Shown piece after piece: positions 12,290 through 26,500 of a stretch of DNA of 64,000 nucleotides. The stretch is from the NCBI RefSeq assembly GCF_026745355.1, contig NC_079204.1, positions 47,724,285 through 47,788,284 on the forward strand. Reading direction: 5' to 3'. The stretch is from Beta vulgaris subsp. vulgaris. Taxonomy: Eukaryota > Streptophyta > Magnoliopsida > Caryophyllales > Amaranthaceae. The position numbers and the translations under genes are program-made. The stretch's first letter is position 1, and every line of letters starts with the position of its first letter. The notes under the pieces were generated by a model. It was not told the DNA's origin and searched no databases. It saw nothing but the letters and a program-made list of their open reading frames with translations.

Positions 12290-13652
12290 ACCACATAATA
12301 CCATGAACTTGCTTGAAACCTTTTCCAACCAACCTTGCTTTGTAAACCTGAACGTTACCATCCTTGTCTGTTTTCACTTTGAAAACCCATTTGCAATCAA
12401 TAGGTGTAACCCCATCGGGAAAATCCATCAAGTCCCATACTTGATTTCAAACATGGATGCCATTTCGGACCTCATGGCTTCAAGCCATTTTTTAGAGTCT
12501 TCACTCATCAAAGCTTGCTTGTAAGTAGTAGGTTCCTCAAATTGTAAATCATTATCTCAGAACTTTCGGTTAACAAGAAATCAAAAAACCTTTTGGTTGG
12601 TATTCTTGGTCTAGTAGACCTACGAGGGGCTACAACATGAGAAATTTTCTTCTCAATAATTTGAGAATTTTCGCATGAATTAGATTCGAGTGGAAAAGTA
12701 GGAGGTTCGTGTACGGGATGCACGTCCTCCAACACTTGGTTAGTTATGGGAGAAGATTCCTCCAAAGGAGGAATTCCTTCAAGCTCCACAACTAGAACTT
12801 GTGTTTCTGACTCTGATATAGGTTGAACTATGTCCATTTATTTCTTTTCTCAAATTTCTTCGAGAAATACATTACTCCCACTTGCCTTCTTGGAACTAAA
12901 ACATTTTCCAAAAAGACAGCACGACGAGCAACAAACACTTTGCCCTCAGTTCGATTGTAGAAGTAATAGCCCTTGGTTTCCTTGGGATAACCCACAAAGA
13001 AACACTTATCTGATTTAGGGGCGAGTTTGTCTGAAAGTAAACGTTTTACATAACCTCACCACCCCAAATAGGTATAAAAGACAAGCTTGGAACTTTTTCA
13101 CTCGATATCTCATAGGGTGTCTTTTCTATTGCCTTTCATGGAGTTCTATTAAGTGTGAAAGAATTCCACTAACACTTCAAGTGATAACTAAACTCTTGGC
13201 TTAGATATTCATCACCATGATCGGATCGTAGTGCTTTGATTGTATTGCCAAGTTGGTTTTGGACTTCATTATGAAATTCTTTGAACTTTTCAAATGATTT
13301 CGACTTATGCTTCATTAAATAGACATATCCATATCTACTTAAATCGTTAGTAAAAGTAATGAATCCCCTAGATTTTGTGCTCATTGGTCCACATACATCA
13401 GTATGTATTAGGCCCAATAGATCACTGGCCCTTTCACCCTTTCTAGTAATAGGTGACTTTGTCATTTTACCTATTAAACATGATTCACACGCATCAAATG
13501 GCTCAAAGCCAAAAGATGTTAGAAGTCCATCTTTATGTAATTTCTGAATGCATTTTGCGTTTATATGTCCTAAACGACAATGCCATAAGTAAGTAGAATT
13601 AGTATAATTTGATCTATATTTTTTACTGTCTATATTAAGGACATCTTTGTCT
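12290..13652 (-). pseudogene. Ty1/Copia polyprotein remnant (GAG-pre-integrase, integrase core, start of RT)
   Basis: Read on the minus strand, the pieces appear in Copia order. First comes a GAG-pre-integrase block (LWHCRLGHINAKCIQKLHKDG, about 13610-13545). Next is the integrase core, with HTDVCGPM and LRSDHGDEYLS (13465-13169). Then there is the acidic linker before RT, containing RRSTRPRIPTKRF (12837-12540). Last is the start of the RT domain (EDSKKWLEAMRSEM, about 12530-12300). Several stops and frameshifts break it. The RT catalytic core, RNase H, protease, gag and both LTRs are missing. It is a dead fragment truncated at both ends, and the sequence abutting its 5' side at about 13653 is a MITE terminus. 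Confidence 0.85.
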
Positions 13653-13720
13653 AAGGCTCTGTTCTTTTGGACTGAATAAAAAGGGTGTGAAGATCATTCA
13701 ATTTTATAAAGAATACGGTG
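13653..13720. mobile_element. Truncated left end of a Tourist-like MITE
   Basis: The sequence CTCTGTTCTTTTGGACTGAA matches the terminus of the MITE at 8177-8552. No right terminus is recognised. The match begins exactly where the Copia homology stops. Confidence 0.4.
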
Positions 13721-13889
13721 TGCATACAAGTATAACAAATGTAGTTTAGAATGGAGTCTTTGAAAACATATAAATTGATTTGGAAATTACAATTGTAATT
13801 ATTGTTCTTTAACCAATCTTACTATATGATTTCATGATTTTTTGGAATACGGGAAGTTAGGTCATTGTGAGTGTGCAACTTCTAAAATA

Positions 13890-14147
13890 CTCCCTCATGT
13901 CTTTATTAGTTTATCCGTTTTGACTTTTGACACTATTCACATACATGACTTTGACTATCTCTTATAATTTATATTTAAGGAGAAATATAGTCACGTGAGA
14001 TCTTGTTGCATTCGTCTCAATATGTATTATCCAAATATCAACTTTTTGTAATTTTTGCTTATCGAAAATTAGAGATATTAAGGTTCAAATTAGTATTTCG
14101 GGAAATGTGCCCAAAGACATGGGTAAAGTAATAAAGTCTAGAGGGAG
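13890..14147. mobile_element. Stowaway-like MITE upstream of the fibrillin gene
   Basis: A 258-bp element bounded by TA dinucleotides (888-889 and 148-149 of the respective thousands). The termini are CTCCCTCATGTCTTTATTA and, in reverse complement, CTCCCTCTAGACTTTATTA. The interior carries the CGTGAGATCTTGTTGCATTCGT core shared by several MITEs here. It ends about 360 bp upstream of the fibrillin start codon. Confidence 0.75.
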
Positions 14148-14236
14148 TATATAATAAAGCCAAAAATTCTTCCGTGCATTATGCACATGTCATAAAACTG
14201 GCTCGGATTAAGGGTCAAGTCTAAGTCTATTTTCCG

Positions 14237-14244
14237 TATAAAAA
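14237..14244 (+). promoter_or_regulatory. Candidate TATA box of the fibrillin gene
   Basis: TATAAAAA lies about 260 bp before the start codon at 14506. The intervening sequence becomes pyrimidine-rich and lacks other coding signals, as in a 5' leader. Only the motif and its position support this; the transcription start is unknown. Confidence 0.25.
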
Positions 14245-14505
14245 AATCAAATAAAATGAAAATAGAACTAGTGATGAATGAAAAACCATTGTTTTTGAGT
14301 TTTGACACTCACACGATGACACGAACGACGAGGCGTCTCAAAAATCTTTAACGGCTTCTTCTTTCATCTCACCTAAAGCTCTTCTTCCCTCGTCCACAGA
14401 CACATCCTAAAAAAACACATTCCAATTTATAGGGTTTGAAATTCAACAAAACCTCCAATTTTCTCAAACACATTCCCTAAATTCATCTGTCTTCCACAAA
14501 CAAAA

Positions 14506-17500
14506 ATGTCGTCTCCTTCTTCAGTTCAAAGCTCAATTCTGAGCTTCAATGGCGTCCGCTCTTGCTACACTTCTTCTCTCTCCTACCGCGTCCTATCTCT
14601 CCCAGTTTTCCTCGAAAATAGCGCGAAAAAATTCAATCGAAATCGTCTAAAACAGAAGAAAATTAAGGATTTTGGCAAAATTTGTCGTGCGATGGTTCAG
14701 CAGACTGTTCAAGGACCTTCTGCTGCTTATGCTCGAGAAATGGAGCGTCTTTCTGCTAAAGAGTCGCTTTTACTTGCTGTGAGTCAACTCATTTATCTTT
14801 TTTTTTTATTGTGTTTTCTAATTTTGATGGAGCGAAATTCAAATAAATTAACAAGGATTTTGCACAATTGGTTATGTTACGAATGTATGTATAATGTATG
14901 TATGTATGTAGGTTTCTTACCAAACACCTTTATTTGGCTGTTTTACTCTATGAAAAATCCTAAAGTTGAAATACAGAAGCCATTGATTAAGCTACCCAAA
15001 AGCCATTTGCCAAACGCCACCGAAATTACATGACTTAAAGTTGATCAAATTCGCTACCTGACCTATCTTAAACACAATAGACTTGCAATTTATTAAAGGA
15101 CCTGAAACTGAAATTAGTCGATGGACGGGGAAACGACTCAATGCCACTCTTGGTTGATTTTGCAACTTTATGCTCTTAACATTTGCCATCAAAACCAATA
15201 GATTGAGTCATATAGATACTTTCCTCGAGTTCCTCGACGTTTTCCATTTGGCATGACTTGAGGTCCATGTAGCCAGGATCCATAAATCGAGGAGTGAAGT
15301 TTTCCTCTTAATCAATTGCCTCTAATACTTAACTACGAAATGTTATTTGGACCTTTGAATGCTATAGCCCTAATTGGATTGGAAGATCCCCAAACTGATG
15401 CTAACAAAAATTATCTAGAGCTAGCCTTTTCTTTTTGCTTCTTGCATATGTGAAATGTATAGGTGGTGGCATCTTTGGTGGGAGCATAAGAGAGATTTAA
15501 TTTGTCGGTCTTTACGGTTAATGCTGTAGAAACTTTGTTTCTCATGGGTGCTCTATATATTTGAAAGCGCCTTGAAGATTTAATACTTGGTATATTCTAC
15601 TATTAATGTTTTAGTTTGAGTTTTGAGGTAAAAAGAAGTTACTTGACTTCCGACTTTCAAAAAGTTGTTGAATGAAGCGTTCTAGATGTAATATTTTTGT
15701 ATATCTTGTAATAAGGATATTGATCTGGTTGTTTTTTTTTCCTATTTTGCATGTGCGACAATAAAAGTTAATAGCATTTGACCTTAAAGCTAAATATAAT
15801 ATTGAGATGAAGGATCTGTAGCAATAGAAATATTTTCACCTGATAAGGTGAAATCCTTGTCAAAAGTATCCTATGTTTGCTAGTTGAGAGAGAGGTATTA
15901 GAAGGTTGCATTGGAGGCTCAATGGAAGTTTGCGTCCGATCTACTAGTCAAATACTTCCATTGTCCTTTTTCACTTGAATTATTTCCAGTTTTGGACTAA
16001 GAATATAAGTTTGTTACTAATAGTTTTATGAAGATATTGATGGCCAAAGTTATCCATTGGATAGTGCAAAATTCAAAATGATGCATGTGAAAAGAGTTGT
16101 GCATTCGATAATGGAACTCATTCATCCCTTATTTTTCTGTCCACTGACATACGTATTCACGTGGCAATTATACATTTTACTGCTCTCTGTTAGATGTTCA
16201 AAGAGGTTTCCACTTTGTAGTTTGTCCCAATCAATCCATGTCAACAATTCAGTTTATGAATGCTTCATGTATTCTGAGAGTCTGTCTTATGATGTTTATT
16301 CAGCTTAAAGATGCAGGAGGTTTTGAGGCTTTAGTCACAGGGAAAGTCACCGAGATGCAGCGAATTGATGTGATGGAGAGGATAACTGCTCTTGAGCGTC
16401 TGAATCCAACACCTCGACCCACAACGTAGGTGTAGTTGTACTGCTTTTTATCCGATTACCTCATTTCATGTGCAAAGATTTATTTTTCCTTTTCAGCTTT
16501 CCAGGTCACCCTATCTAGAAGGCAGGTGGAACTTTGAGTGGCTTGGGTCTGGTACTCCAGCCGCTGCTCAATTCATTTTGGAGTATGCACTTTTTTTGCC
16601 TCTCTCTTTGGTTTCAGTTATTAATGCAACTAAGAGAACTGACTGTGCGCTAGAAGTGTTTGCGCGGAGTGAAAGGGTAATCTAGTGGGTGGTGTTTTTC
16701 TGTCTTCTCAGGAGATTTCCCACCACATTGGCAAACCTTTCGAAGATGGATGTATGGCTAAAGGATACTTATTCAAAGGTCACAGCCAATTTGAGACTAT
16801 TTAACTCGGTAAGGCCTTCTTAAGGACCTTTATGGCTTCCTCTGTTTCTCTAAATAGATATTTTGATGTTTGTTTGTATTTCTATGTTGATGATATTATT
16901 TCTATACAATTTTCTTTAGTTGACTACTACAAGCTCTGTACGTTGAACCTTCTTATTTTTGTACTTCAATTTGAAGATTGTTAGACAATTTCTCTTTTTA
17001 TTCCCTTCGAAATAACAAACATGGAGCTAAATACTACTTCCTTCGTTTTTTTTTACTTGCAACGTTTTTCTTTTTGCACAAGGACCAAGTAGAGGAGAGA
17101 GAGAAAAATACAAAAGAAGAACCCCCATGTGCTAGGGGAGGGAGAGAACATATTGCTGAAAATGGAAACGTTGCGCGAAATAGAGAATTGCCAAAAACGT
17201 TGCAAGTAAAAGAAAACAGAGGAAGTATTATTTTTTTATGGAGGCAGGCCTGATCTTTTACAGACCCGTCTGAGCTTTGAGATTGTTTCAGTATGCTTCT
17301 CATTTTAAAGCATTAAACTTCGAGCACAAAGGTGCATTCCTCACGACCAAGTAGTCAAAAGGATTTTATTTATTCAGATCTAGGGTCTGACTCTGGAAAT
17401 GGAACCCTGTAAATTGTTGCAGACTGAGTTAATACTGTCATGAACTAAGATAATAAGATTTAAGCCTTTTAGTTGTGAGTTAAGGCGAGCAGATTGCTGG

Positions 17501-20500
17501 GTTACACATCAAAAGACGACAATTGCTGCTCTGATGTGGCTGTTTCTGTGGTTCGATCGGCGGCTGATTCAGTTGACTTCGGCAAATGTTATTCTGCCTT
17601 TTACTCTTGCTATTCGGAGGAAATGGATGTTTCATAATTCATCATCCTCTCAATACGATTCCCTACTTCTTTTGTGTCCTTTTCCTATTTGTGTTTCTTT
17701 TAAATTACGTTTGGGTGTTACTATGCCGAAGGTGGTCAACCCATCTTATTATATTATAACAAATCATTTTGTATATTGTAAGCTGCTCCTTGTTGTTTTG
17801 TGCACTTCACTACATGTGATGAGGTCTTTTGATTTGACATCTTCGCAGTAGAATAATCATACGATTTTATATTTTTTTCGAATGGGATAAAAGGAATTTA
17901 TGTTTACTCTAAATGTATAGCCAAGAGTGAGTAGCATAGAGGAAGGTCGAATGACTAGTAGTTGTATCTGTCATCTATTTTTTTGGTAGTACCGACTTGC
18001 TTACCTGTTACAGGCGAGGTTAGAATGAAATTTCTTGCTTAGTGGTCTTCTATTGTGATATGTAAATGTTTGATTAGGGAACTGAATAATCCACAACATA
18101 CACAACCGCAGAATGCATACCAATTATCCTTTTCCAACGAATTGCATATCTAGCCATCGACCAAGTACATACGGAAGCAGTTTGCACCATTTACTTGTGA
18201 TTTGGATATAACACTTTTTTCCGTCTTATATTTTTCTGAAGGGTGGGGGTAATTCTTCTTTTCTGGCACCCTCTCTACTGTTGATGATTTCACAAAATTG
18301 TGTGTCATGTTTGCTTCAAACACTTCAGATGCTTTCTTTTTTGATTTAAATAGAGGATGTGGGAAAATTGGATAGTGCCGTACTAGAATTCATGGTGGCA
18401 GCATGGCAGAAGTTATACTGCAAACGAACTGTACTTCCTGCATTCTTTCTTTAGTTGCAAAAATTTGACCTTCATGCTTGCCAATGCAACTATGCAACAC
18501 TTTGATCACCAATATTTTTAATTATCAATCAGTAAAACTATAAACAGTTCATATCTTAAATATATTATTGAGATGGTTCTACCCAAATCCTACAGGACTA
18601 TAAAATATCTGTATGTTAAATCACCAATGATTGTCAAAGTCAACCAAGTGAATCATGCAAAAGTCGAACTATTGTGACTAAAAGATGACGGAGGAAGTGA
18701 ATAGCTCTTGATATGGCAAATTCAATGACATACGGACATATACATTTTTATATTTTAGAAATTATCTGACTTTGGGAGTCTTGTACTTGCTTGTTGCATG
18801 TCCAACTTTGTGGTCATGCTTTAACTCAAAGTTTTAACTTTTGGTAGTTGGTAGTCTCTAACAACCTAGAGCACCATATATTGAATACGATGTGAGTTTT
18901 TCTTCCATGGCTGGGAGTGCAATTGGAGACTTCGTGTAATTAATCCCTACTATTTTGCGCTTATTTTATTTCTTCTTTTAAATGTAAAATTAATTCTTTA
19001 ATGAGGAGTTATCTGACATCTAAAATAGAGACCAAAACTAACAAATACATAACAATTTGGATTAAATAAATTTTAATTCGCAAAACCTCGATAGTTGTAG
19101 ATGACATCTGACACTGCATACTCTCTTTCACATCGCTGTTTGATAAAGCCTTCCACAGGCGCGGGGGGGGGGGGGGGTTTGATCTGTTGTAGTTTTGAAA
19201 TAGAACTAAACGGATGCAATTGATTGTAGATGTAGAATCGGTATCTGTCGAGACTCGAAACATCGCACAACTCTTCATCAAAAACTCTCCTATAAAAAGA
19301 GAATGGAGATCTGTTGTGAACATGAAAGGCAACTAGAAGAAAAACAAGAAAATTGGGGCTTACCATCAATCAAAAGGTTGGTGGTACCGTGGTGGCCCTA
19401 AGGCTGACGAAGAAACTAGGGTTTTGAGGGAGGAATAGAGAAAAGAGGGAAAGAGAGAGAAAAGGAGGCTAGTTTGTTTAGCAGGATTGGGCTTTACTTG
19501 TGTCATTAGTTATTACTTGTGGTATGTAATTGGTAGAACTCAGAATACTATGTCAGGAATTTATAGCAGATTTCCTCTCTTCTGGTTGTTGCTTTATACT
19601 TTTTTTTGTTGAGGGGACTCTTCTGGTTGTTTAGATGTATCATATACGTCTTCAATATATATTCCATTGAAGATTTACTCTCTTTGCGTCCACTTGAGTC
19701 GATCAAGAAATACTATAATATAGGTAATGTATAGTGGAGTTTCTTTGCCTTGCAAGATTTCAGTATGTTTTATGTTCGCTCTTTCTGGATGCAGGTCGAA
19801 AGCAAATTCACCTTATCCTCCAAGCTATCTGTTGAGGGGCCACTCAGAATGAAAGAAGAATATGTTGAGGGCATCCTCGACTCACCTATGGTTGTCGAAG
19901 AAGCTGTCCCTGATCAGCTAAGAGGTCCATTGGGTCAAGCTGTTGGTGCAGTTCAACAACTTCCAGTTCCAATCAGGGATGCAATTTCTAATGGCCTCAG
20001 AATTCCTTTGAGTAAGCAGATCGATATCTTTTTTGCTTTTAAGGCACGATGCCAGATTTTAATTTGCTTTCTCAAAGTTTATCCTGTTCATGACTTCATG
20101 AAAAGTTGAGAACTGCTTAACTGATATTTTATACCCACCCTTCTTACTCAAAGTACAAATGCTCCACTTAGAGTACGGTGATACGGTCAGAGTTCACAAA
20201 GTTTACTAGAAGTTTTGGAATTCTGGATACATTCATAGCAGTTCTGGTCCTCTAGATGCACAAATTATTGTCTTTTGGATTTATTAATGTTTATGTTGTG
20301 AAGAAAGAAAATCAAGCTACTATCTCCATTTTTCTACTTATACCATTTGCTCTTTGAACGTTTGCCAACAAACTTTTGAGCATTAATATCTTTGATTAGG
20401 TATATGTAAAAACGACAAAATATTGATATTGAAATTATATATTGAAACGAATTTAACAAGATACCACATAACTATGTTTTCCCTTACGTGTAAATAATAA

Positions 20501-23500
20501 GAGATGATCAAAGTGGAATTTGCGAATAGTATCAAAAGTCAAAATGGTAGAAGTAAAAGAAAACAGAGGAAGTATTATGCTATTTGTAATTTACGAAAGC
20601 TTTGCTAATTGACCAAAGGGTATGTCTGCTTTGATATGTGATAGTGGCACCAAATGGACTAACTAATTAAAGTATATCAGGCATCATGCATCATGCATTT
20701 GGGTATGCAAAACCTGGTTAAGGAAGTTGTTTCCGTTTTGGTTTGGGTAACTCACATTTCAGTTCACAAGAATCTGGTTGTCATCCTTTCCTTCACTGTG
20801 AGAGGTGGTGATATATGGTGTCGGCTCAAAAGTGTAAGTTTTGGTTGTTATCGGATAGCCATATGAAGTTGAGCCCAATTGGTTTGGTGGGGAGCAACAA
20901 AGGTAGCTTTGAGGTGTGCTTGAATGGTGGTAATTTGTGTAGTTGAAGCGTAATTATGGTCTTGTGGAAGTGCGTTTTTATGTCCATTATTGGGGTTTTT
21001 TGGTTGAAGCATAATGACTTTATTTCCATAAGGCTATTGGGGGTATAGAGTCGTGTGCCATCTTGTGCTTTTACATCTTTTGCGTGATTGTTGCTTTTTA
21101 ATTGTAATATTTTGAAGGACGCCTTGTTTTCCTTATACTGCTGTATCCCACATTACATCGTGCTCGTGTAGTCGTGTTAGAGAGATACTTATTTATATAT
21201 CTGGTTAAGAGTTCATTTAATTGGTAGCTAATAGTGAATTTACTAATTTTCAAATGATGCTCTTACCAGCAACTTCAAACTCTTAGATTAAGATATAAAG
21301 CAAAAGGCAACAACTTTGCTTATGATATATACTGTATACCGTTGGACAAAGGAAACAGGAGGCAAAGCATCAATGTGGACAACCAGTGGAGACAAAATTT
21401 GTCAAACTTCTTTTAGTGAAACCTGCTAGCTACTGATGCTAACTGCTATATGCTGTCAGTGTTTGCCAAAGAAGTCTTGTGGAAAGTCAATCTGCCACTA
21501 GAGGTATGATTTAAAATATAAATTTCACCCACTGGAAGCTGGCCATTGTGGACTTAGGCCCTGTTCTATTTTTAGTTCTGATAAGTTTGGATATGATAAG
21601 GAATGTTTGGATGATTTATTCTCACAAACTTAGATAAGTTTAGCTGAGATAAGATAAGCTCAAGCAATGAGAATAGACCCTTATTGGGCCTTGAATTGGA
21701 AAACGGAAATATTAGAACTACCATTGTAAACCAAAAGAGTGGAGACTAATTTGATATACTAATACATATATAATCTCTTTAGTTCACTCTTTTAACCAGA
21801 TTTTCACATATATCTGATTTTTTTTTTCTTTCTCAATTTAATTTTTGCTGATTATGGAAAGAAAACCTATGAGGCTATATGAAGTTCAATGCTGATGTTA
21901 GTAGGAAATGGCTTTGGACCACCCTTAGTATCTTGAAATTACTTGTTCATGTAGCTTGTCTAGTATGATGGGTAATACTTTGCCTTATAATCTGGCTTAG
22001 CTACTTAGAATATTATATAATGCTTCCGGTCTGGAGGATATTTTCAAACCTGAGGGCTAGAACTAAATCTAAGTTGACGAGTATTGATCCAGGAATGAGA
22101 ATACCAACTGATAAGGCTAGAGATGCAAAGAGTTTCATAGACAAGCATAACTGCATAAGTTACTCAATAACTGCTTGAGGAACATATTATTTATTTATAA
22201 GTTATAAACTTATAACAGAGCCATAAACTAGTTGGAGCCTGGAGGAGATGAGGATTGATTACGTTTCGAGAGAAATAAATCGGCTGCTGACCTTCGCTAA
22301 AGGCATTAAAGGGAAATTGCAAATTTTTCTTTTTTGTCAACTATGTTAATGTGGGTCTTATGGGGAACAAATTCCCTAGGGATTATGACATTTGACTAAT
22401 AGTCTTTCCTCGATTGGCAGCCAAACTGAGTTTGTTTTTTTCTTTTTCTTGTTTCTAACTTTTGGTAACTTTCTGGCGGAAAATGCAATCTTTCTTCCTT
22501 TGTTGCTTCGTTGATTTGTCTCTCGATAATTCTAACAATTTGGATAGAACTTATTAGAGGATCTTTGGTAAACAGGAAAGGGATATTTGGATTTAAGAGT
22601 TGCAATTAGTAATGGGCAATTTACATAATAATTATCATCTATTTGCCTGACTTTTGAAGAAAGTAGCCCGGGAATAAAAAAAATGAATAATATAATTGTC
22701 CCTCTCATGCTATATAAGATGGCAATTAAATAGCCATCTTTGTTAATGCCCTGTATATAGAGCCTTTCCCCAGCATTAAAATTGTGAACTAGAGGCTCTC
22801 TTTTTTCAACTACCCCCAAATATCCTAATCTCATACAACTAACACGAGGTGTGTCAAATGGGCTCCTTATTCGCTATCCCAAATCCCAAACCCCATCAAC
22901 AAACACCCCCTGATCTACTGTAATGGAACCGCTCACTATCCCACATTTCTCCCGACTTTATTAATTGTCATATATTCTTGGTCATATAAGGTTAATTTCA
23001 TCTTGACTGCCTTATGGAGTAGTAATTTTCTACCAATAATAGCTTTTATTTGCAGCATTTCTTCATAATTATAGTCATGTATGGTGGGATGTAAATGTGG
23101 TTCTTGTGTCTTTAGCTATGTTACTTGGAGTCTTCATTTTATCTCAAGTACCCGTGTCAGATCCTCGATACTCGGAAATGGGTGGAACACTTGGAGTAGT
23201 AATTTTCTACCAATAATAGCTTTTATTTGCAGCATTTCTTCATAATTATAGTCATGTATGGTAGGATGTAAATGTGGTTCTTGTGTCTTTAGCTATGTTA
23301 CTTGGAGTCTTCATTTTATCTGAAGTACCCGTGTCAGATCCTCGATACTCGGACATGGGTGGAACACTTGGAAACTTCGTTTTGGGCCAAAAAAATTGAA
23401 AAAGTTCCAAAGAAAAGCCGAGTCCACACTTGGACGCGTTTTTATGTGAGACATGGGTAACCGAATCCGAGCAACATAGGTCGTCAAGGGCACCATGATA

Positions 23501-26500
23501 GGCACATTGTACCACCCGATGTCTGAAAATTGAGAACTATTGTCTTTCAGATATGAATGCAAAATCGAAGAAAGTTTTGGAAAGCAATTTGTGTACATGT
23601 CATCTTTCTGCCATTGTAGTTTAACCTTCCTCTGTGATGATCATTCCTCATTCTATTTGTAATAGTTCTGACATCCTGATCTATTGTGTTCTGTTATCTT
23701 TTTTTTTTCCGATTGATAGAGTAGTTTCTTTTCAATTGATAAAAAAGTTGTTTATTGAATGAAAAATGCTTACAGATGATATTTGGGGGAGGGCACTTTA
23801 GGCAGTTGCACTGTAATTCAGTTACAAGCAACTTGAGCGGGAACCCATGCGTATTAGTTAAGGTGAATTTGCTATTAATATATGAGATTAGAGGGGAAGA
23901 AGTATGCTGAATATTGTGAGAGTTCTTTAGTTAGTTTATTTTAGATTTGGGAGAGAGCAAGTCTTTCAAAAGCTTGCACTGAGCCATTGACCTTCAAATT
24001 GCTGTAATTTGCCAGAGTATTAATTAAGGATTAGTTTCTGTTTATAAATATCTTCTTGTATCTGCCTTAGCTACGTCAGTTCATGTCAGGAAAGTGTTAC
24101 AATCGTAAGGGAGGATTTTATGCCACCCACAAAACCTTGTACCTTATATGTGTACTTTGGATATGAATGTCATTCTGCTCTAGCCATTGGACCCGAAGAG
24201 AAACTGGAGCATGTTGATCGTCAAAACTCATATAAGTAATCAACAAATATCTGGAAGTAATAAAGAGGTTGACCTTAGATCCATAATGCCCAAAGTTATT
24301 CCATAGACATGTACACACCTCCTAATTAATTATTTTTGATGGAGTATTACTGTCACAGTTGCTGATTTGTGGCAGTTAGCAGTCTCTTGAAATACTCTAG
24401 ATTTACTGGCTAACAATACCTCTTTGTCGAAATAGAGTTAGTTATTAGGTAAAAGAGTTGGTTATAAGGTAAATCTAGTCTTTTCTATATATCACCCTCT
24501 GTTTCTTAATACTTGCAACAAGTGACACATGAACCAAGGAGGAGGAGAGGGAATGACACATGGGATATGTGCTTAAATAATAAACTAAGGCTTTCTTTGT
24601 ATAAAGATCTATTAAAAAGACAAATGTTGCAACTTGCAAGTATTCTGGAACATCCCAAAATAGACTATGTTGCAAGTATCAAGTAACGGAGGAAGTGTTT
24701 CCCAAGTCTTTCCACGGAAATGGTCGTTTGTGTCACAAACTTAGAAAGTTAAGAAAATTTATCAAAAAGGGAAAAAAAAAGGTGTGCAACTGCTCTTTTG
24801 CTTATCATTTTGTAGCTGGGGGTTGAGGGAGCTATTTATCCTTCTTTTTTTTCCGGGTTAGGGAGATTGGAGATACTGGTGAACCATTCAATTTTAAAGT
24901 AGGAAGCTGCTATTTAATGAAAACAACAATGATTCGGGGAAAACAAAAGGTGGATTTGTTGGCCACAGTTTTAAAGCATTTACAAGCAAGATGCTGGATT
25001 TGGTAGGGATAATGACCAAGAGGTTCTTCTGGAAAATGCATTCCTTGCTATCATTTGGTGCTCGTGCATGGTACTTTGGTAGGAGAGGAATGATCACATT
25101 CAATACTTTTTTGGCTATAGATTTATGTATGCTTGTTGGTACAGCATTGTCTACTTTGTTCTGTATTTAAGATGAATTTTTTTGGTAGAAGATTCTTATT
25201 TCCTACTCTAATATAGCACCTTTCTGTGCATCTAGTGGCGTTTCCTTTTTATTTTTTAAAAATTGTTCATGTATTTGATGCTTCACCATCTTTCACTTTT
25301 TACTAAAGATTTTCTAGGCATTTAATTAGAAAAAGAAAGTTGAGGCTTTGAGTCCATTGTTCTGTAGTCATCTTCCAACTACATTCAGATGTTCATATGA
25401 AGTAATTAGTAATATACAAGGAAGTGTTCCGTTTGTGATTCTAACGATGTTTCCGTTGATTCAGGTGGAAGCCTCCAGAGGATGTTTATGATCTCATATC
25501 TAGATGAAGAGATACTTGTAAGTTCTAAGTGTAAATCTCTTATTGGTTGGGAAACATGCTGAAATGTTCTCCGTTACGTCCTCTTTTTCTGGACATATGG
25601 TTCATTCCCCCTGGTTCTGAATTCTATCTTTCTGTCTGAGACTTGAGTACAACATGAAAGGAGGGTTTTCATGAGGAAAATTTTGGACTAGGTCAAGTGC
25701 CATATGATTTGTTAGGGGTATTAGTCATAAAAGTTTGTTCTTTTCTTCCTTCATTTCTCAATATTTGCACTACTTTGACTTGCATGCTTACCACCACAAC
25801 TTTTCATTTATATTTTTTATAATCGATTTCTAAAAATTATAAATAGTTGATATTTTGATAACATAAGTTGAGATTTGAGACTAATCCAATATCAACACGA
25901 CATTTGTTTCTTATATATAGGAAAATTTGGCCAACTTTGCTATATGAATAGTGCAAAAGTCAGTTTTGCAACTAGTAAGAAACAGAGAGATTATTAATGC
26001 TCCTCCTTTATCTCATTTGTAAAGATTGAGTTGCTTTTAGAATTTTGAAGGTATACTTGATTTATGTTGACTCTTAAATAGCGGGCGAGTGATGCATTTA
26101 GATAAAGAACTATGTTTATTCATATGCTGATTGAATTGATCTCTTTCCTGAGTATAGCTGAGAGTAAAGTGTTCATTCTTTCTTACAATCTGACTCACCA
26201 ACATGGTTTCAAATCTCAAATATGCTGAAGTATTCATGTGTCAGCTGATAATTATGTGTTTCTAGCTTACCGAAACCGAATTTTCCGACTCGTCAAGTAA
26301 TGCTAAAAACTGCAAATAATGAGTTGATGTGGTAATATAAGGCATATAAAATGCTGATTTCAGCACTAGGAATGGCATGATATCTGAACTGCATCAACCA
26401 TGACCCTATAGGTGACACCATAATAGAGTAGAACTTCACAATGCGGAACGTCACCACTTGTGCTATCCATAACTGTGGTTGAGCCCTTGGCTCAACTGTT

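Noticed and set aside
22396..22834. Two overlapping minus-strand frames in fibrillin intron 5
   Set aside because: No conserved domain, AT-rich composition and an intronic position. Treated as chance.
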